A stretch of 59,291 nucleotides of DNA from assembly GCA_013393415.1 (NCBI GenBank), contig JABXHI010000043.1, forward strand, positions 1-59,291, in the 5' to 3' direction. How positions within the stretch are numbered: the first letter of the stretch is position 1; each line of letters opens with the position of its first letter. The DNA comes from Micrococcaceae bacterium. Its GTDB lineage: Bacteria > Actinomycetota > Actinomycetes > Actinomycetales > Micrococcaceae. Shown here piece by piece: positions 7,502 to 17,418 of the stretch. The notes under the pieces are model-generated. The model saw only the letters and a list, made by a program, of their open reading frames with translations. It was not told the DNA's origin and made no database searches. Made by a program: the position numbers and the translations under genes.

Positions 7502-8770
7502 TTAGTCATCGGCAACAGCAGCTTTTTGCTTCTCGACCTCTTTACGAGCTTTCTTCGCTTTGGCTTCGGCCTTGCGGTCTTGCTTCTGTTGTTCCAGTAC
7601 GCGCTCTCGTTCGGCGCTCACGGCTGCAATTTGCTCCTCGGCTGTATCGACCGGATCAACTTGCATGTGCTCATCGCGTCCGGTCCAGACTTTGATGACG
7701 CTCCAGGCCACCGCAACTAGCGGGACCGACAACACGGCCCCGACAATACCGGCGAGCACGGTACCCGCGGCCAGCGCGATCAAGATGACCAGGGCGTGTA
7801 AGTTCAGTGTTTGCGCCATGACCACCGGCTGCAAGAAGTTGCCCTCCAACTGGTTGACCAAAATCACCGCACCCAGCACAATCAGCGCGACGACAGGCCC
7901 ATTGGCCACGAGTGCCACCAGCGTGGCTAAAATACCCGCGACTGTGGCACCAACCATTGGGATAAACGCACCAAGGAAGACGACCACACCCAGCGGGATC
8001 GCAAGCGGAACCTGCAAGATCAACAGTGCCAAGGTAATACCGACCGCATCGGCCGCGGCAATGATAGCCGTACCGCGAATGTAGCCACCGAAAGTATGCT
8101 GGGCACGATCCCCCGATGCGATCCATTGGCTACGGAAGTGCGCCGGGCTCCAGGAGACAAAGAACGCCCAAATCCGATCGCCATCTTTCAGCAGGAAGAA
8201 CAGCATCACCAGCAGCAAGACGAGGCCGGTGAAAAACGAGCCCGCCGCGCTAATCGTCGTCACCGCGCCGGTCCCAAATTCCGCTGAGGTCAAAAAGCCA
8301 GTAACTGTGTCGATGGCCGAATCGATTTGCTGTTGGTCAATAGAAAACGTCAGATCCCCCATGACATCTTCAGCCCAAGTACGCACCTGGTTGAAACCCT
8401 GCACAGCCTGATCCACCAGGGTCTGCCACTCATTGATTACCGAAAACACTAACGCGGTACCGATACCACCCAGCACCAAGAGCGATCCCAGAAACACCGT
8501 CCACGCGGCCAACAGGTTCGACATGACCCGACGACACAGACGCACCACCGGCCACAGCGCACACGCCAAAATGATCGCAATCACCGTGGGAATCACGACG
8601 ACCGTGAGATTCAGCAGTGCAAGCACCACCAACCCCACCACGGTACCGATCAACAGCAACTGCAAGGCGCGCATACCCACGCGACCCACCGGGTCCGTCC
8701 ACAGTTGTGACACGCTAAAGCTGGGCTGTTTCTTCCGCTGCTCTTTGAGTTCTTCAAGTGTGTTGTCCAC
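7502..8770 (-). CDS. AI-2E-family transporter (first copy)
   Basis: A 422-residue polytopic membrane protein of the AI-2E family (PF01594), with around seven or eight hydrophobic segments and the conserved LPLVAVAWSVIKV-like C-terminal core (SVPLVAVAWSVIKVWTG). A charged Lys/Glu/Ala-rich cytoplasmic tail of about 45 residues follows. The frame is open to 8866, but GTG at 8770 has GGAGGG eight bases upstream and starts at the first conserved part. Family members include exporters of AI-2, Na+/H+ antiporters and proteins of unknown role. A second family member lies at 51151-52389. It is convergent with the osmoprotectant operon. Confidence 0.88.
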   Translation of the reverse strand: MDNTLEELKEQRKKQPSFSVSQLWTDPVGRVGMRALQLLLIGTVVGLVVLALLNLTVVVIPTVIAIILACALWPVVRLCRRVMSNLLAAWTVFLGSLLVLGGIGTALVFSVINEWQTLVDQAVQGFNQVRTWAEDVMGDLTFSIDQQQIDSAIDTVTGFLTSAEFGTGAVTTISAAGSFFTGLVLLLVMLFFLLKDGDRIWAFFVSWSPAHFRSQWIASGDRAQHTFGGYIRGTAIIAAADAVGITLALLILQVPLAIPLGVVVFLGAFIPMVGATVAGILATLVALVANGPVVALIVLGAVILVNQLEGNFLQPVVMAQTLNLHALVILIALAAGTVLAGIVGAVLSVPLVAVAWSVIKVWTGRDEHMQVDPVDTAEEQIAAVSAERERVLEQQKQDRKAEAKAKKARKEVEKQKAAVADD

Positions 8771-8919
8771 TGAGCGCCCTCCAAGGCCTGTATTCCGTGG
8801 TCTATCTGTCCCTACGATACCGTTGTCGCAGTTAACCGCATAGCACCGGGCCTCGCGTGACACCACCCGTGCACCGAGCCCTCAACATGCACGAAACATT
8901 CGCCGAGCCATATTTGAAA

Positions 8920-8935
8920 GTTCGTCATGGCGAAC
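8920..8935. promoter_or_regulatory. Candidate operator upstream of the metal ABC operon
   Basis: GTTCG and CGAAC form a perfect inverted repeat around a six-base spacer, about 100 bases before the ATPase start. It does not match the classic DtxR or Zur boxes known to me. The site is seen; a regulatory role is a guess. Confidence 0.25.
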
Positions 8936-9034
8936 ATATCATCAGGGCATGCCGTTTTCGCGCCGGTGCATCCCATTGGCCGTAGATTAGGAACCACAGA
9001 ATACAGCTGCTGCCCCAAGGTGAAAGGCCCACAC

Positions 9035-9766
9035 GTGACCCGTGACGTGTTGTCGATCGAAAATCTGCACGTGTCATACCGTGGCGTCAAGGCTGTGAAC
9101 AATCTCAGTTTCGAAGTGCCCGCCGGGCAGATGACCTGCATCATCGGCCCCAATGGGTCTGGGAAGTCGACCACTTTGAAGGCAACGCTTGGCCTGGTAG
9201 AAGCATCCCACGGTAAGGTTCGGTTCTTCGACCAACACGTCGATGCGGTGCGCAAGCGCATCGGGTATGTACCGCAGCGTTCCACGACCGATTGGGATTT
9301 CCCCATCAACGTGTTCGACACCGTGCTGTTGGGAACCTACCCGAACCTGAAATTGTTCCAACGCCCCGGCCAACTGGAGCGCGAAATTGCCCGTCGGGCC
9401 TTAATGCGCGTGCACATGGAGGAGTTTGCTGATCGTCAGATCTCCGATCTTTCCGGTGGTCAACAACAGCGCGTCTTCATTGCCCGCGCCCTGGCGCAAC
9501 GCGCCGACATCCTGATGCTCGATGAACCGCTCATGGGCATCGACGCGACCAGCGAAGCCAACATCATCGAGGTCCTCACCGAGCTGTGTGACAGTGGCTG
9601 CACCGTGGTCATGGTCCACCACGACCTGTCGACCATCGAACAATATTTCGACCACATCATTATGGTCAATCAACACCTCATCGCCCAAGGCCCGGTCTCT
9701 GAGACCTTAACGGCGACCAACCTCACCGCAACATTTGGCGCCAACCTGCTTGGCCTTCCGGAGTAA
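9035..9766 (+). CDS. Manganese/zinc-type ABC transporter ATPase
   Basis: A 243-residue ATPase of the chelated-metal uptake group (MntB/SitB/TroB/ZnuC type). Walker A is GPNGSGKST, then YVPQRSTTDWDFPINVFDTVLLG, a Q-loop stretch very typical of Mn/Zn transporters, signature DLSGGQQQRVFIARAL and Walker B ILMLDEPLMGID. The frame is open back to 8927; I chose the GTG at 9035 because it follows AAAGG and begins the conserved domain, though a GTG at 9020 is possible. It is the first gene of an operon with permease and binding protein. Confidence 0.88.
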   Translation: MTRDVLSIENLHVSYRGVKAVNNLSFEVPAGQMTCIIGPNGSGKSTTLKATLGLVEASHGKVRFFDQHVDAVRKRIGYVPQRSTTDWDFPINVFDTVLLGTYPNLKLFQRPGQLEREIARRALMRVHMEEFADRQISDLSGGQQQRVFIARALAQRADILMLDEPLMGIDATSEANIIEVLTELCDSGCTVVMVHHDLSTIEQYFDHIIMVNQHLIAQGPVSETLTATNLTATFGANLLGLPE

Positions 9767-9769
9767 TCA

Positions 9770-10654
9770 GTGGAATTTATATACGACCTGATCAACTACC
9801 CACACCTGGCACGCGCCGCCATCACAGCCGTTGCGATCGGCATGGTCTCCGGGGTCATTGGCTCGCTCATTATTCTGCGCGGCCTCTCCCTGATGGGCGA
9901 CGCCATATCGCATGCCGTGATGCCCGGTATTGCGGTGTCCTTTTTCTTCGGGGCAAATATCTTCTTCGGCGCACTGATCTCCGGTCTGCTCGCCGCCGCC
10001 GGAATCGGTTTCGTCAACACCAACTCGAGACTCAAACGCGACACGTCAATAGGGATTGTCTTCACCGCGTTTCTCGCCGCCGGTGTCATCCTGTTATCGC
10101 GAACCGAATCGTCGGTGTCGTTGACCGCCATCCTCTTCGGTGACGTGCTGACCACCCGGGCAACCGAAATGTGGCAATCCATTAGCATTACGGTGCTCAT
10201 CATCGGCCTCGTCGTGTTGTTCTATAAGCAACTGTTGATCACCACGGTCGACCCGGACGTGGCGACCGCCTATGGTTTTCCCACAAAACGGATCCACTAT
10301 GCAGTACTCATTGGCCTAGCAATCGTTACCGTGTCGGCGGTCCAAACCGTGGGCGTGATCCTTGTCGTCGCCATGTTGGTCACCCCTGCAGCAACGGCCT
10401 ACCTGTTGTCGAAGAAATTCTCGACGATGATGTGGCTGGGCGCACTGTTTGGCATGCTGTCTTCGATCGCGGGGATGTACTTCAGCTACGCCTTCAACCT
10501 GCAATCCGGCCCGGCCATTGTGCTGACCGCTTTCGCATTATTTGTCCTCGCATTCTTTTTCAGCCCCCATCAGGGATACGTGTGGACGCAGCTACATAAA
10601 CGTCGCGATCGCCGTCAGGTCCACGACGCATCACGCAAGGCGCCGTTGCCATGA
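9770..10654 (+). CDS. Manganese/zinc-type ABC transporter permease
   Basis: A 294-residue membrane protein of the ABC-3 permease family (PF00950, TroC/MntC/ZnuB). About eight hydrophobic segments; GDAISHAVMPGIAV is the hallmark conserved helix-loop, and SAVQTVGVILVVAMLVTPAATAYLL is the conserved second half, quoted here as two overlapping stretches. It starts with GTG three bases after the ATPase gene and overlaps the binding protein gene by four bases. Confidence 0.9.
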   Translation: MEFIYDLINYPHLARAAITAVAIGMVSGVIGSLIILRGLSLMGDAISHAVMPGIAVSFFFGANIFFGALISGLLAAAGIGFVNTNSRLKRDTSIGIVFTAFLAAGVILLSRTESSVSLTAILFGDVLTTRATEMWQSISITVLIIGLVVLFYKQLLITTVDPDVATAYGFPTKRIHYAVLIGLAIVTVSAVQTVGVILVVAMLVTPAATAYLLSKKFSTMMWLGALFGMLSSIAGMYFSYAFNLQSGPAIVLTAFALFVLAFFFSPHQGYVWTQLHKRRDRRQVHDASRKAPLP

Positions 10655-11577
10655 GCCGTCGCTGGATTGTTGCGCTGTTGAGCGTTTGCGCCGTGTTCCT
10701 GGCGGGCTGTACCACCGCTGAATCGGACACGCCCGCCTCGGATAACCTCCGGGTCGTCTCGACGTTTTCGATCCTGTCGGACATCGTCTCCGAGGTCGGC
10801 GGAGAGCACGTGGACGTGTACAACCTGGTGCCGGTTGGCCAAGACCCCCACGAATTTGATTCCACCCCAACGGATACCAAAGCCATGGCCGATGCCGATG
10901 CGGTCTTCTACAACGGCCTCAACCTGGAAGGTGGCGAAAACGGGTGGGCCTGGCGCATGATCGAAACCGTCGAGCACCCCGAAGACCACACGTATGCCGC
11001 ATCCGAGGGCATCGAACCGCTATATCTGACCGATGACTCCGACGAGACGGTCAATCCCCACGCGTTCGTTGACCCCAATGCGGGGATGCTCATGGCCAAA
11101 AACGTGGCCGAAGGACTCATCGACGTCGACCCGGCCAATGCTGAAGCATATGAACAGAATCTCGCCGACTACCTGGCCTCACTAGACGAGCTAGCGCAGC
11201 GGTATCAAGAAGAGATCGGTGACCTGCCCGAAGAACGCCGCGTGCTGGTGACCTCCGAGCGCGCGTTCCAATACCTCGCCGAAAGCTATGATCTAGAAGA
11301 AGGCTATATTTGGGCCATCGATACCGATGAGATTGCCACACCAGACCAGCTCATCTCGACGGTCGAATTCGTCAACGAACATGAACCACCGTCGCTATTT
11401 ATCGAGTCGAATGTGTCACAGGCGCCCATGGAGAGTATCGCCCATGAAACCGGCGTCGACATCCACGCGACCGTCTTCTCCGATGAGCTCGCGCCCGAGG
11501 GCCAACCCGGTGACACCTACCTCTCCTTCTTGGAAGAAAACCTCACCCGCATGTCCGACGGGCTCTCCCAGCAGTAA
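10651..11577 (+). CDS. Manganese-type metal-binding lipoprotein of an ABC importer
   Basis: A 308-residue solute-binding protein of cluster A-I (PF01297). Lipobox LAGC places the lipid anchor at Cys20. The metal ligands can be located: His in GQDPHEF, His in NPHAFVDP, Glu in VTSERAFQYL and Asp in FSDELAPEGQPGD. A two-His, Glu, Asp set is that of manganese binders such as PsaA, and there is no His-rich loop as in ZnuA, so manganese is the better guess. It closes the ABC operon; a peroxiredoxin gene follows after 49 bases. Confidence 0.88.
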   Translation: MSRRWIVALLSVCAVFLAGCTTAESDTPASDNLRVVSTFSILSDIVSEVGGEHVDVYNLVPVGQDPHEFDSTPTDTKAMADADAVFYNGLNLEGGENGWAWRMIETVEHPEDHTYAASEGIEPLYLTDDSDETVNPHAFVDPNAGMLMAKNVAEGLIDVDPANAEAYEQNLADYLASLDELAQRYQEEIGDLPEERRVLVTSERAFQYLAESYDLEEGYIWAIDTDEIATPDQLISTVEFVNEHEPPSLFIESNVSQAPMESIAHETGVDIHATVFSDELAPEGQPGDTYLSFLEENLTRMSDGLSQQ

Positions 11578-11626
11578 CCACCCCGGTAGACTGGGGCCAT
11601 CCCACCTGATGCAAAGGAATGATTTC

Positions 11627-12103
11627 ATGACGAACCGTTTGACCCCGGGCGACACCGCCCCCGCCTTCTCCCTGCAGGATGCCGACGGCAACACCGTCTC
11701 GCTCGCCGACTACGCCGGCCAGAAAGTGATCGTGTACTTCTACCCCAAGGCGATGACCCCGGGGTGTACCACCCAGGCCTGCGATTTCCGCGACCGCTTG
11801 GAGCGCTTCAGCGCCGATGGTTACACCGTGCTGGGCATCTCACCAGACCCCGTCGACAAACTCGAAAAGTTCACCGAAAAAGAAGAGCTGAACTTCCCCG
11901 TCCTCTCCGATGGGGACCACGCCGTCGCCGAAGCATACGGCGCCTGGGGTGAGAAAAAGAACTACGGCAAAGTCTCCGTGGGACTCATCCGTTCGACCGT
12001 CGTGGTGGACGAAGATGGCACCGTGGCACTGGCACAGTACAACGTGCGGGCCAAAGGCCACGTTGACAAACTGCGTCGTGACTTGGGCCTAGCCGAAGCC
12101 TGA
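11627..12103 (+). CDS. bcp: Peroxiredoxin, Bcp/PrxQ family
   Basis: A 158-residue thiol peroxidase. The active site TPGCTTQAC carries the peroxidatic Cys47 and the resolving Cys52, five residues apart as in atypical two-Cys PrxQ enzymes. FYPKAMTPGC and GISPDPVDKLEKF fit the family. It detoxifies hydroperoxides in the cytosol using thioredoxin. RBS AAAGGAA precedes the ATG. The position just after a manganese-type importer suggests a shared oxidative-stress theme, though it may have its own promoter. Confidence 0.92.
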   Translation: MTNRLTPGDTAPAFSLQDADGNTVSLADYAGQKVIVYFYPKAMTPGCTTQACDFRDRLERFSADGYTVLGISPDPVDKLEKFTEKEELNFPVLSDGDHAVAEAYGAWGEKKNYGKVSVGLIRSTVVVDEDGTVALAQYNVRAKGHVDKLRRDLGLAEA

Positions 12104-12167
12104 TATGCAATTATGCAATCTGTTGTGCATGGGATAAGCTTGTTCCTCGGTCCATCATGACGGATTC

Positions 12168-12250
<83 letters not shown>

Positions 12251-12259
12251 CTCCATTGA

Positions 12260-12293
12260 CTGGCTAGGACGGCGCTGTCCTAGCCAGTTTTTT
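12260..12293 (+). terminator. Rho-independent terminator after tRNA-Leu
   Basis: An 11-bp perfect stem (CTGGCTAGGAC / GTCCTAGCCAG) with a six-base loop is followed by six T. It lies ten bases after the tRNA and ends its transcription. Confidence 0.92.
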
Positions 12294-12443
12294 CATTCCA
12301 CCCTTGCGATTTCTCATGGCGTGCGGTGTTGCAGTTCCCCAACGCGTCGAAGCACAGATACCATAGTGATGATCTTGGCGAGATCTCGTGTTCGAGGTGG
12401 ACCGCTCGCCGGCTCGCCGCACAAGTTTCAGGAAGGATCGACC

Positions 12444-14057
12444 ATGCATCTTTCCCGACGCGCCCTGCTGGCTGGTTTCGCATCACTGGGGCTGACACCA
12501 TTTGTAGCGCCAGCCGCTGCCTCGCCGCAACAAAGCCCAAGTCCGGGCTCGACCTCCCGTACCTTTCGCATCGGCGTGCCCGCGCGCGCATTAACCACCG
12601 ATCCGGCCGTCACCAACGACATCGAAACCCACCGACTCGGCCGTCAGGTGTACCAAAACCTCATCGGCGTCGACGAAGAAACCGGTGAAACCATCCCCGA
12701 GCTCGCCATCGATTGGAGTTTCTCCAACGACGGGCTCGAACTCGTCCTAGAACTTGATGAGGACGTCACCTTCCACGACGGTACCGAACTGACCGCTGAG
12801 GTCGTCGTGTCAAACTTTGAACGCTGGGGCAGCGTCGATGAGCTCCTCGGTGATGAGCAACTCAGACAGGTTGGCCGCCTGCCCTATTCGGTGGTGTTTG
12901 GCGGGTATGCCTCCGAAGATTCCTGCCTACTGGAATCCGTTGAAGCCACCGATGAATATACGGTGACCCTGACCCTGACCGACCCCGTGCAATCCCTCAT
13001 TTCCTCGCTGACGCATCCGGCCTTCGCGATCAGCTCACCGGCCTCATGGGCCGCCTTTGATGAGGCATTGGACAACGGGTTACCACACGTCCCGCTGGCC
13101 GGCACCGGACCATACCGCTGGGGAGATACCAGCGGTTCGACGCTGGCGCTGGAATCCGTCAACAACGGCAACGACGTCGCCGTCATCCCCGTCCCCAACC
13201 TGCACGAACGGCTCTACGGACTGACCACCGAACAACTCGACGTCTTCGACGCGGTCTCACCTGCCATACTGCGCGAACTCGTCCAATCCGGCTACCAAGT
13301 GCTCCAACGCGACCCGTTGGCTGTGCTGTATTTGGGCATCAACCAGTCGCATCCGGCACTGCAAGATCTTCACGTACGCCAAGCGGTTGCTCACGCACTC
13401 TTCCGCACCGATATGGTCGACACGCTGCATTTGGAAGGGTCGTATGTGGCCCATCAGTTCAACCCGCCATCGTTATTAGAACGTTCCGATGGCGTCACCA
13501 CCTACAACGCCAGTCTCTCGCGTGCCCGCAACCTTTTGGACGCCGCTGGTTATGACGGCGAACCCATCGAGTTTTGGTACCCCACCGGTGCCGAACGGGT
13601 CTACATGACGCAGCCGCAAAAGCTCTTCTCGTATCTATCGGGCCGTCTGGCCGCTGCCGGATTCAACATCGTGGCCAAACCCGGCAGCTGGCACAACGGC
13701 GACTACATGTCCCAAGTGATGGGCGGCTCCGCTGACCGCGGACTACACCTCTTTGGACGAAACGTCTACGTGCGCGATCCGTTCTACCTGTTGGCCGAGC
13801 TCTTCGAACAGTCCAGCGCCGAATTTTCTTGGAACAACCCGACGGTCGCCGAAGCACTGGCCCAGGCTCGGGTAGAAGACGATGCAGACGCCCGCACCGC
13901 ACTGTTGACCCAGGTCGAAGAAGCCATCAGCCTCGATATTCCCGCGGTGCCACTGACCTTTCCGATCACCGCATTAGCCTCAGGCCATGACGTCGAATTT
14001 TATCCAATTTCGCCGGTTCTCGACGAACAATATGCCAACGTTCGACTGCTTGACTAA
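12444..14057 (+). CDS. ABC transporter substrate-binding protein, family 5 (peptide/nickel type)
   Basis: A 537-residue exported binding protein of SBP_bac_5 (PF00496). The N-terminus has SRRALLAGF then a hydrophobic stretch and small residues (APAAAS), a Tat-like signal peptide. FRIGVPARALTTDPAVTNDI, HRLGRQVYQNLIG and DVTFHDGTELTAEVVVSNFE are family landmarks. ATG follows AGGAAGG. No permease or ATPase gene adjoins it, so it either serves a transporter encoded elsewhere or acts alone. Substrate (peptide, nickel chelate or other) is undetermined. Confidence 0.88.
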   Translation: MHLSRRALLAGFASLGLTPFVAPAAASPQQSPSPGSTSRTFRIGVPARALTTDPAVTNDIETHRLGRQVYQNLIGVDEETGETIPELAIDWSFSNDGLELVLELDEDVTFHDGTELTAEVVVSNFERWGSVDELLGDEQLRQVGRLPYSVVFGGYASEDSCLLESVEATDEYTVTLTLTDPVQSLISSLTHPAFAISSPASWAAFDEALDNGLPHVPLAGTGPYRWGDTSGSTLALESVNNGNDVAVIPVPNLHERLYGLTTEQLDVFDAVSPAILRELVQSGYQVLQRDPLAVLYLGINQSHPALQDLHVRQAVAHALFRTDMVDTLHLEGSYVAHQFNPPSLLERSDGVTTYNASLSRARNLLDAAGYDGEPIEFWYPTGAERVYMTQPQKLFSYLSGRLAAAGFNIVAKPGSWHNGDYMSQVMGGSADRGLHLFGRNVYVRDPFYLLAELFEQSSAEFSWNNPTVAEALAQARVEDDADARTALLTQVEEAISLDIPAVPLTFPITALASGHDVEFYPISPVLDEQYANVRLLD

Positions 14058-14144
14058 ATTTATCGTTCGCCACTGGACAGTAGTAGAGTGGCATGGTTAT
14101 CAAATGTTCAGCAGAACAGATCAATGAAGATCAGGAGAAACGAC

Positions 14145-15623
14145 GTGCCGCAGTCAGGTTCACAATACGACGTTGTGTTGATCGGTGGTGGGATCATGTC
14201 TGCCACCTTGGGTACGATGCTCAAGGAATTGGAACCAGACTGGTCCATCGCACTGTACGAAAATCTTCACCAGGCCGGGCAGGAATCATCCGACCCCTGG
14301 AATAACGCAGGAACCGGCCACGCCGCGTTGTGTGAGCTCAACTACTCCCCCGCAAAATCCGACGGCTCGGTGGACGTTACCAAGGCCATCAACATCAACG
14401 AGCAGTTCCATGTGTCGCTGCAGTTCTGGTCGCACCTGATCAACAACGGCACACTGAGCAACCCGTCGAACTTCGTCAACTCGCTGCCCCACATGTCGTT
14501 CGTGTGGGGCGATGACCACGCGAAATACTTAAAAACCCGATATGAGGCAATGGCGCCGAACCCGTTGTTTGCCGATATGCAGCACAGCGAAGACCAGGAT
14601 CAGATCGCAGAATGGGCTCCGCTGCTGGTGGAGGGGCGCGCAGACAGTCAGCGTGTGGCGGCTTCACGATTCACCGCCGGTACCGACGTTGATTTCGGTG
14701 CGCTCTCACGCCAGATGATTACCAAGTTGGCCGACGACGGGGTCGATGTGCACTACGGCCATAAGGTCACCGGGCTGTCGCGTGACACCGATGGCCGTTG
14801 GCAGCTTGATGTCAAAGACCGCATCGGTGGCGAGAAGCGCAGCGTCAAAGCACGCTTCGTGTTCATCGGTGCCGGTGGTGGCGCCCTGGAGCTGCTGCAA
14901 TCCTCTGGCATTCCGGAGGCCAAAGGTTTCGGTGGGTTCCCCATCTCGGGCGAATTTTTGCGTTCGACCAACCAGGAAGTCATCGACCAGCACTACGCCA
15001 AAGTCTATGGTCAGGCCGCCGTCGGTGCCCCACCGATGTCGGTACCACACCTCGACACCCGATTCGTCGACGGTCGTCGCTCCTTGATGTTCGGGCCCTT
15101 CGCCGGGTTCTCCACAAACTTCTTGAAGACCGGCTCGATTCTCGATTTACCGAAATCGGTGCGACCACACAACCTGTTGCCCATGCTCAACGTCGCCAAA
15201 GACAACTTCGACCTGGTCGGCTACCTCGTCTCAGAAATTACCAAATCGCAGGGCAAAAAAATCGACGCACTGCGCAACTTCTATCCCGACGCCGCAGACG
15301 AGGGGTGGGAACTGATCACCGCCGGTCAGCGCGTCCAGGTCATCAAAAAGGATCCAGCCAAGGGTGGCATCCTGCAATTTGGTACCGAACTCGTCTCGGG
15401 TGCGGAGGGTTCAATTGCCGCACTCCTCGGAGCATCCCCCGGTGCCTCGACCGCCGCACCAATCATGGTCGAATTGCTGCGCCGCAGCTTCCCGACGCGG
15501 TTCAATGACTGGGAGACGAAACTTACCGAGATGATCCCATCGCTGGGCAAACGTCTCAACGATCACCCCGATCTGCTGGCCGAAGTCACCAAGGAAACCA
15601 CTAAAACGCTCCAGCTCGGCTAG
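14145..15623 (+). CDS. mqo: Malate:quinone oxidoreductase
   Basis: A 492-residue FAD-dependent peripheral membrane enzyme that oxidises malate to oxaloacetate and passes electrons to quinone, serving the TCA cycle and respiration. [18 protein letters not shown] is the FAD-binding N-terminus; [18 protein letters not shown] and [16 protein letters not shown] are strongly conserved in MQO. Upstream ATG codons exist in frame, but GTG at 14145 has AGGAGA at seven bases. Length is normal for the family. It is monocistronic. Confidence 0.95.
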   Translation: MPQSGSQYDVVLIGGGIMSATLGTMLKELEPDWSIALYENLHQAGQESSDPWNNAGTGHAALCELNYSPAKSDGSVDVTKAININEQFHVSLQFWSHLINNGTLSNPSNFVNSLPHMSFVWGDDHAKYLKTRYEAMAPNPLFADMQHSEDQDQIAEWAPLLVEGRADSQRVAASRFTAGTDVDFGALSRQMITKLADDGVDVHYGHKVTGLSRDTDGRWQLDVKDRIGGEKRSVKARFVFIGAGGGALELLQSSGIPEAKGFGGFPISGEFLRSTNQEVIDQHYAKVYGQAAVGAPPMSVPHLDTRFVDGRRSLMFGPFAGFSTNFLKTGSILDLPKSVRPHNLLPMLNVAKDNFDLVGYLVSEITKSQGKKIDALRNFYPDAADEGWELITAGQRVQVIKKDPAKGGILQFGTELVSGAEGSIAALLGASPGASTAAPIMVELLRRSFPTRFNDWETKLTEMIPSLGKRLNDHPDLLAEVTKETTKTLQLG

Positions 15624-15706
15624 TTATCCACACAACACACGACACGGCCGGCGGCGCGGCGCGATGTGTAGCAGGATGGTCTCACCTAGATCGGAGGTGA
15701 GACCCC

Positions 15707-17404
15707 ATGACCATCGCGACCGCGCCCAACCTGCTCGAAACACTCGACCTCCCCGGTGTCGACGGGCCCGTTGACTGGGGTGAGCTGACCACCGAGCAAC
15801 TCCACGATCTCATTCGCGGCGCATTCCAACAGCTCGACGACCAAGAGCCTGACGTGCCCAGTGACGGTGTGTTGCAGCGCTCTATGCAACTCGAGGAGAC
15901 GTTGCGCGCGGCGACGCCCCTGCAATACCTTTACACAGGTCTGATCAAGGATGGCTTCGACACCGTCAAGCTGCGCGATACGCTGGGATTACCCCGGGGC
16001 AAAACAGCGTTCCGCGACACCAACGACCTCATCGCAAAGACCCATGGCATTCGCGGCCACGAGGCCGCCGGGCGCGTTCGTCTTGCGGCATCCATGACAC
16101 CGGCGCGTGTTACCGACCCCGACCGCGGCACGACCGTGGGCGAAACTCGGCTGCCCATTCTTGGCGCATTCCAGGGCCGCGTGAATCCTGGGAAACTCTC
16201 TGCGGCCGTGTCGATGATCAACGACGTCGACAAAACTGCCGAAACCGCGGGCAAAGATGAAGCCTACCGCGCCAAACTGCGCACAGTGATTGAGAAGGAT
16301 CTCGCCACGAAAATCGAGTCCACTACGCCCGAAGAGTTCAGCCGATTCGTCGGGGAACGCAAACGGCAAGCGATGGCATCACTCGATCCGGCCGACCACA
16401 ACTTTTCCCAGCAACAGACCGACGCCATGTACGATGTGCGTCGCGTTGGGCCCGTCCGCGGCAACAAAAACGCCATCGAGTACAAAGTCATCATGGATGC
16501 CGAAGGCGATGAAGCGACACAAACGATGCTGTATGCGCTCACCAACCCGCGCGGCAAGGACGACGACGCCGAATTTGAAACCCGCAGCAAGGGCCATCGT
16601 CGGATGCATGCGCTGCGCGATCTCATCAAATTTGGGATGGCCAACTTGGACAAGTCCGGCTTCCGTGGCGCCAGCGGTGCGCACACACAAATGCTGGTGA
16701 TTACCGATTATGCGACACTGTTGGACGGCGTCCGCAAAGAACTCGCCGGGCTGCTACCCGAGATTGACGCCGAGCAGCGCGAGAGACTGTTGACGCTACT
16801 GGCTCAGATGCATACGGCAGAAGTGTCCCAGGGCGAAAGTACCCATGTCCCCGAAATCGCTGGCGCGCAGGTGTCCGAGTCTTCGACGACGAACGTCGGC
16901 GAATCGGTCATGAGTCTTCCACCACCGAAAACCACAGATATTGGTGAGTTGTTCGACGATGACAATTTGGACCGACTCCAACCACGAGTCTCTCAGGGAA
17001 TCTTTACTAGGTATATTCCCCCGGATGTCATTTTTCGACTACGCTGCGATGTTGGGGTTTCGCCAATCACACTGACCGGACGACGACAAGTGTTGTCGAG
17101 TGGTCAGCAACAACGGCAGTTTAGCGAGCCCATTCGACGCGCGATTCTTGCTCGAGACCGGGGCTGTGTTGTGCCCGGATGTTACTGGGCGGCGTCGTTA
17201 TGCGAAGTGCACCATGTTCAATATTGGTCCGAAGACGGTGACACGAGTACGGCGAACGGGGTTCAATTGTGTTCGCACCATCACCAGGCTCTGCATGCTG
17301 ATCAACTCCACATCAGCAAGGTTGATGGCGAATTCCGGTTTACGCTGCACCGGCTCATTGATCCCGGACAAGAGCCGAGGAAAAACTACTTCTTCCAAAC
17401 CTAA
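15707..17404 (+). CDS. DUF222/HNH endonuclease domain protein (13E12-like)
   Basis: A 565-residue protein of the actinobacterial 13E12/REP13E12-like group. A long DUF222 region covers about residues 30-400. The C-terminal HNH nuclease-like domain starts at CVVPGC near residue 485, followed by CEVHHVQYWSEDGDT, NGVQLCSHHHQALH; the Cys pairs bind zinc and the HH/N/H residues form the putative active site. ATG is preceded by GGAGGTGA. These genes occur in many copies in actinobacteria and are linked to mobile elements, but their function is unproven. No repeats or transposase are visible here. Confidence 0.88.
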   Translation: MTIATAPNLLETLDLPGVDGPVDWGELTTEQLHDLIRGAFQQLDDQEPDVPSDGVLQRSMQLEETLRAATPLQYLYTGLIKDGFDTVKLRDTLGLPRGKTAFRDTNDLIAKTHGIRGHEAAGRVRLAASMTPARVTDPDRGTTVGETRLPILGAFQGRVNPGKLSAAVSMINDVDKTAETAGKDEAYRAKLRTVIEKDLATKIESTTPEEFSRFVGERKRQAMASLDPADHNFSQQQTDAMYDVRRVGPVRGNKNAIEYKVIMDAEGDEATQTMLYALTNPRGKDDDAEFETRSKGHRRMHALRDLIKFGMANLDKSGFRGASGAHTQMLVITDYATLLDGVRKELAGLLPEIDAEQRERLLTLLAQMHTAEVSQGESTHVPEIAGAQVSESSTTNVGESVMSLPPPKTTDIGELFDDDNLDRLQPRVSQGIFTRYIPPDVIFRLRCDVGVSPITLTGRRQVLSSGQQQRQFSEPIRRAILARDRGCVVPGCYWAASLCEVHHVQYWSEDGDTSTANGVQLCSHHHQALHADQLHISKVDGEFRFTLHRLIDPGQEPRKNYFFQT

Positions 17405-17418
17405 TACGCGCATTAAGT

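Noticed and set aside
7502..8866. The longer AI-2E frame starting at 8866
   Set aside because: The extra 32 residues are not conserved in kind and GTG at 8770 has a clear GGAGGG ribosome-binding site.
15707..17404. DUF222-HNH gene as part of an insertion sequence or group II intron
   Set aside because: No terminal repeats, transposase, reverse transcriptase or target duplication could be seen around it.
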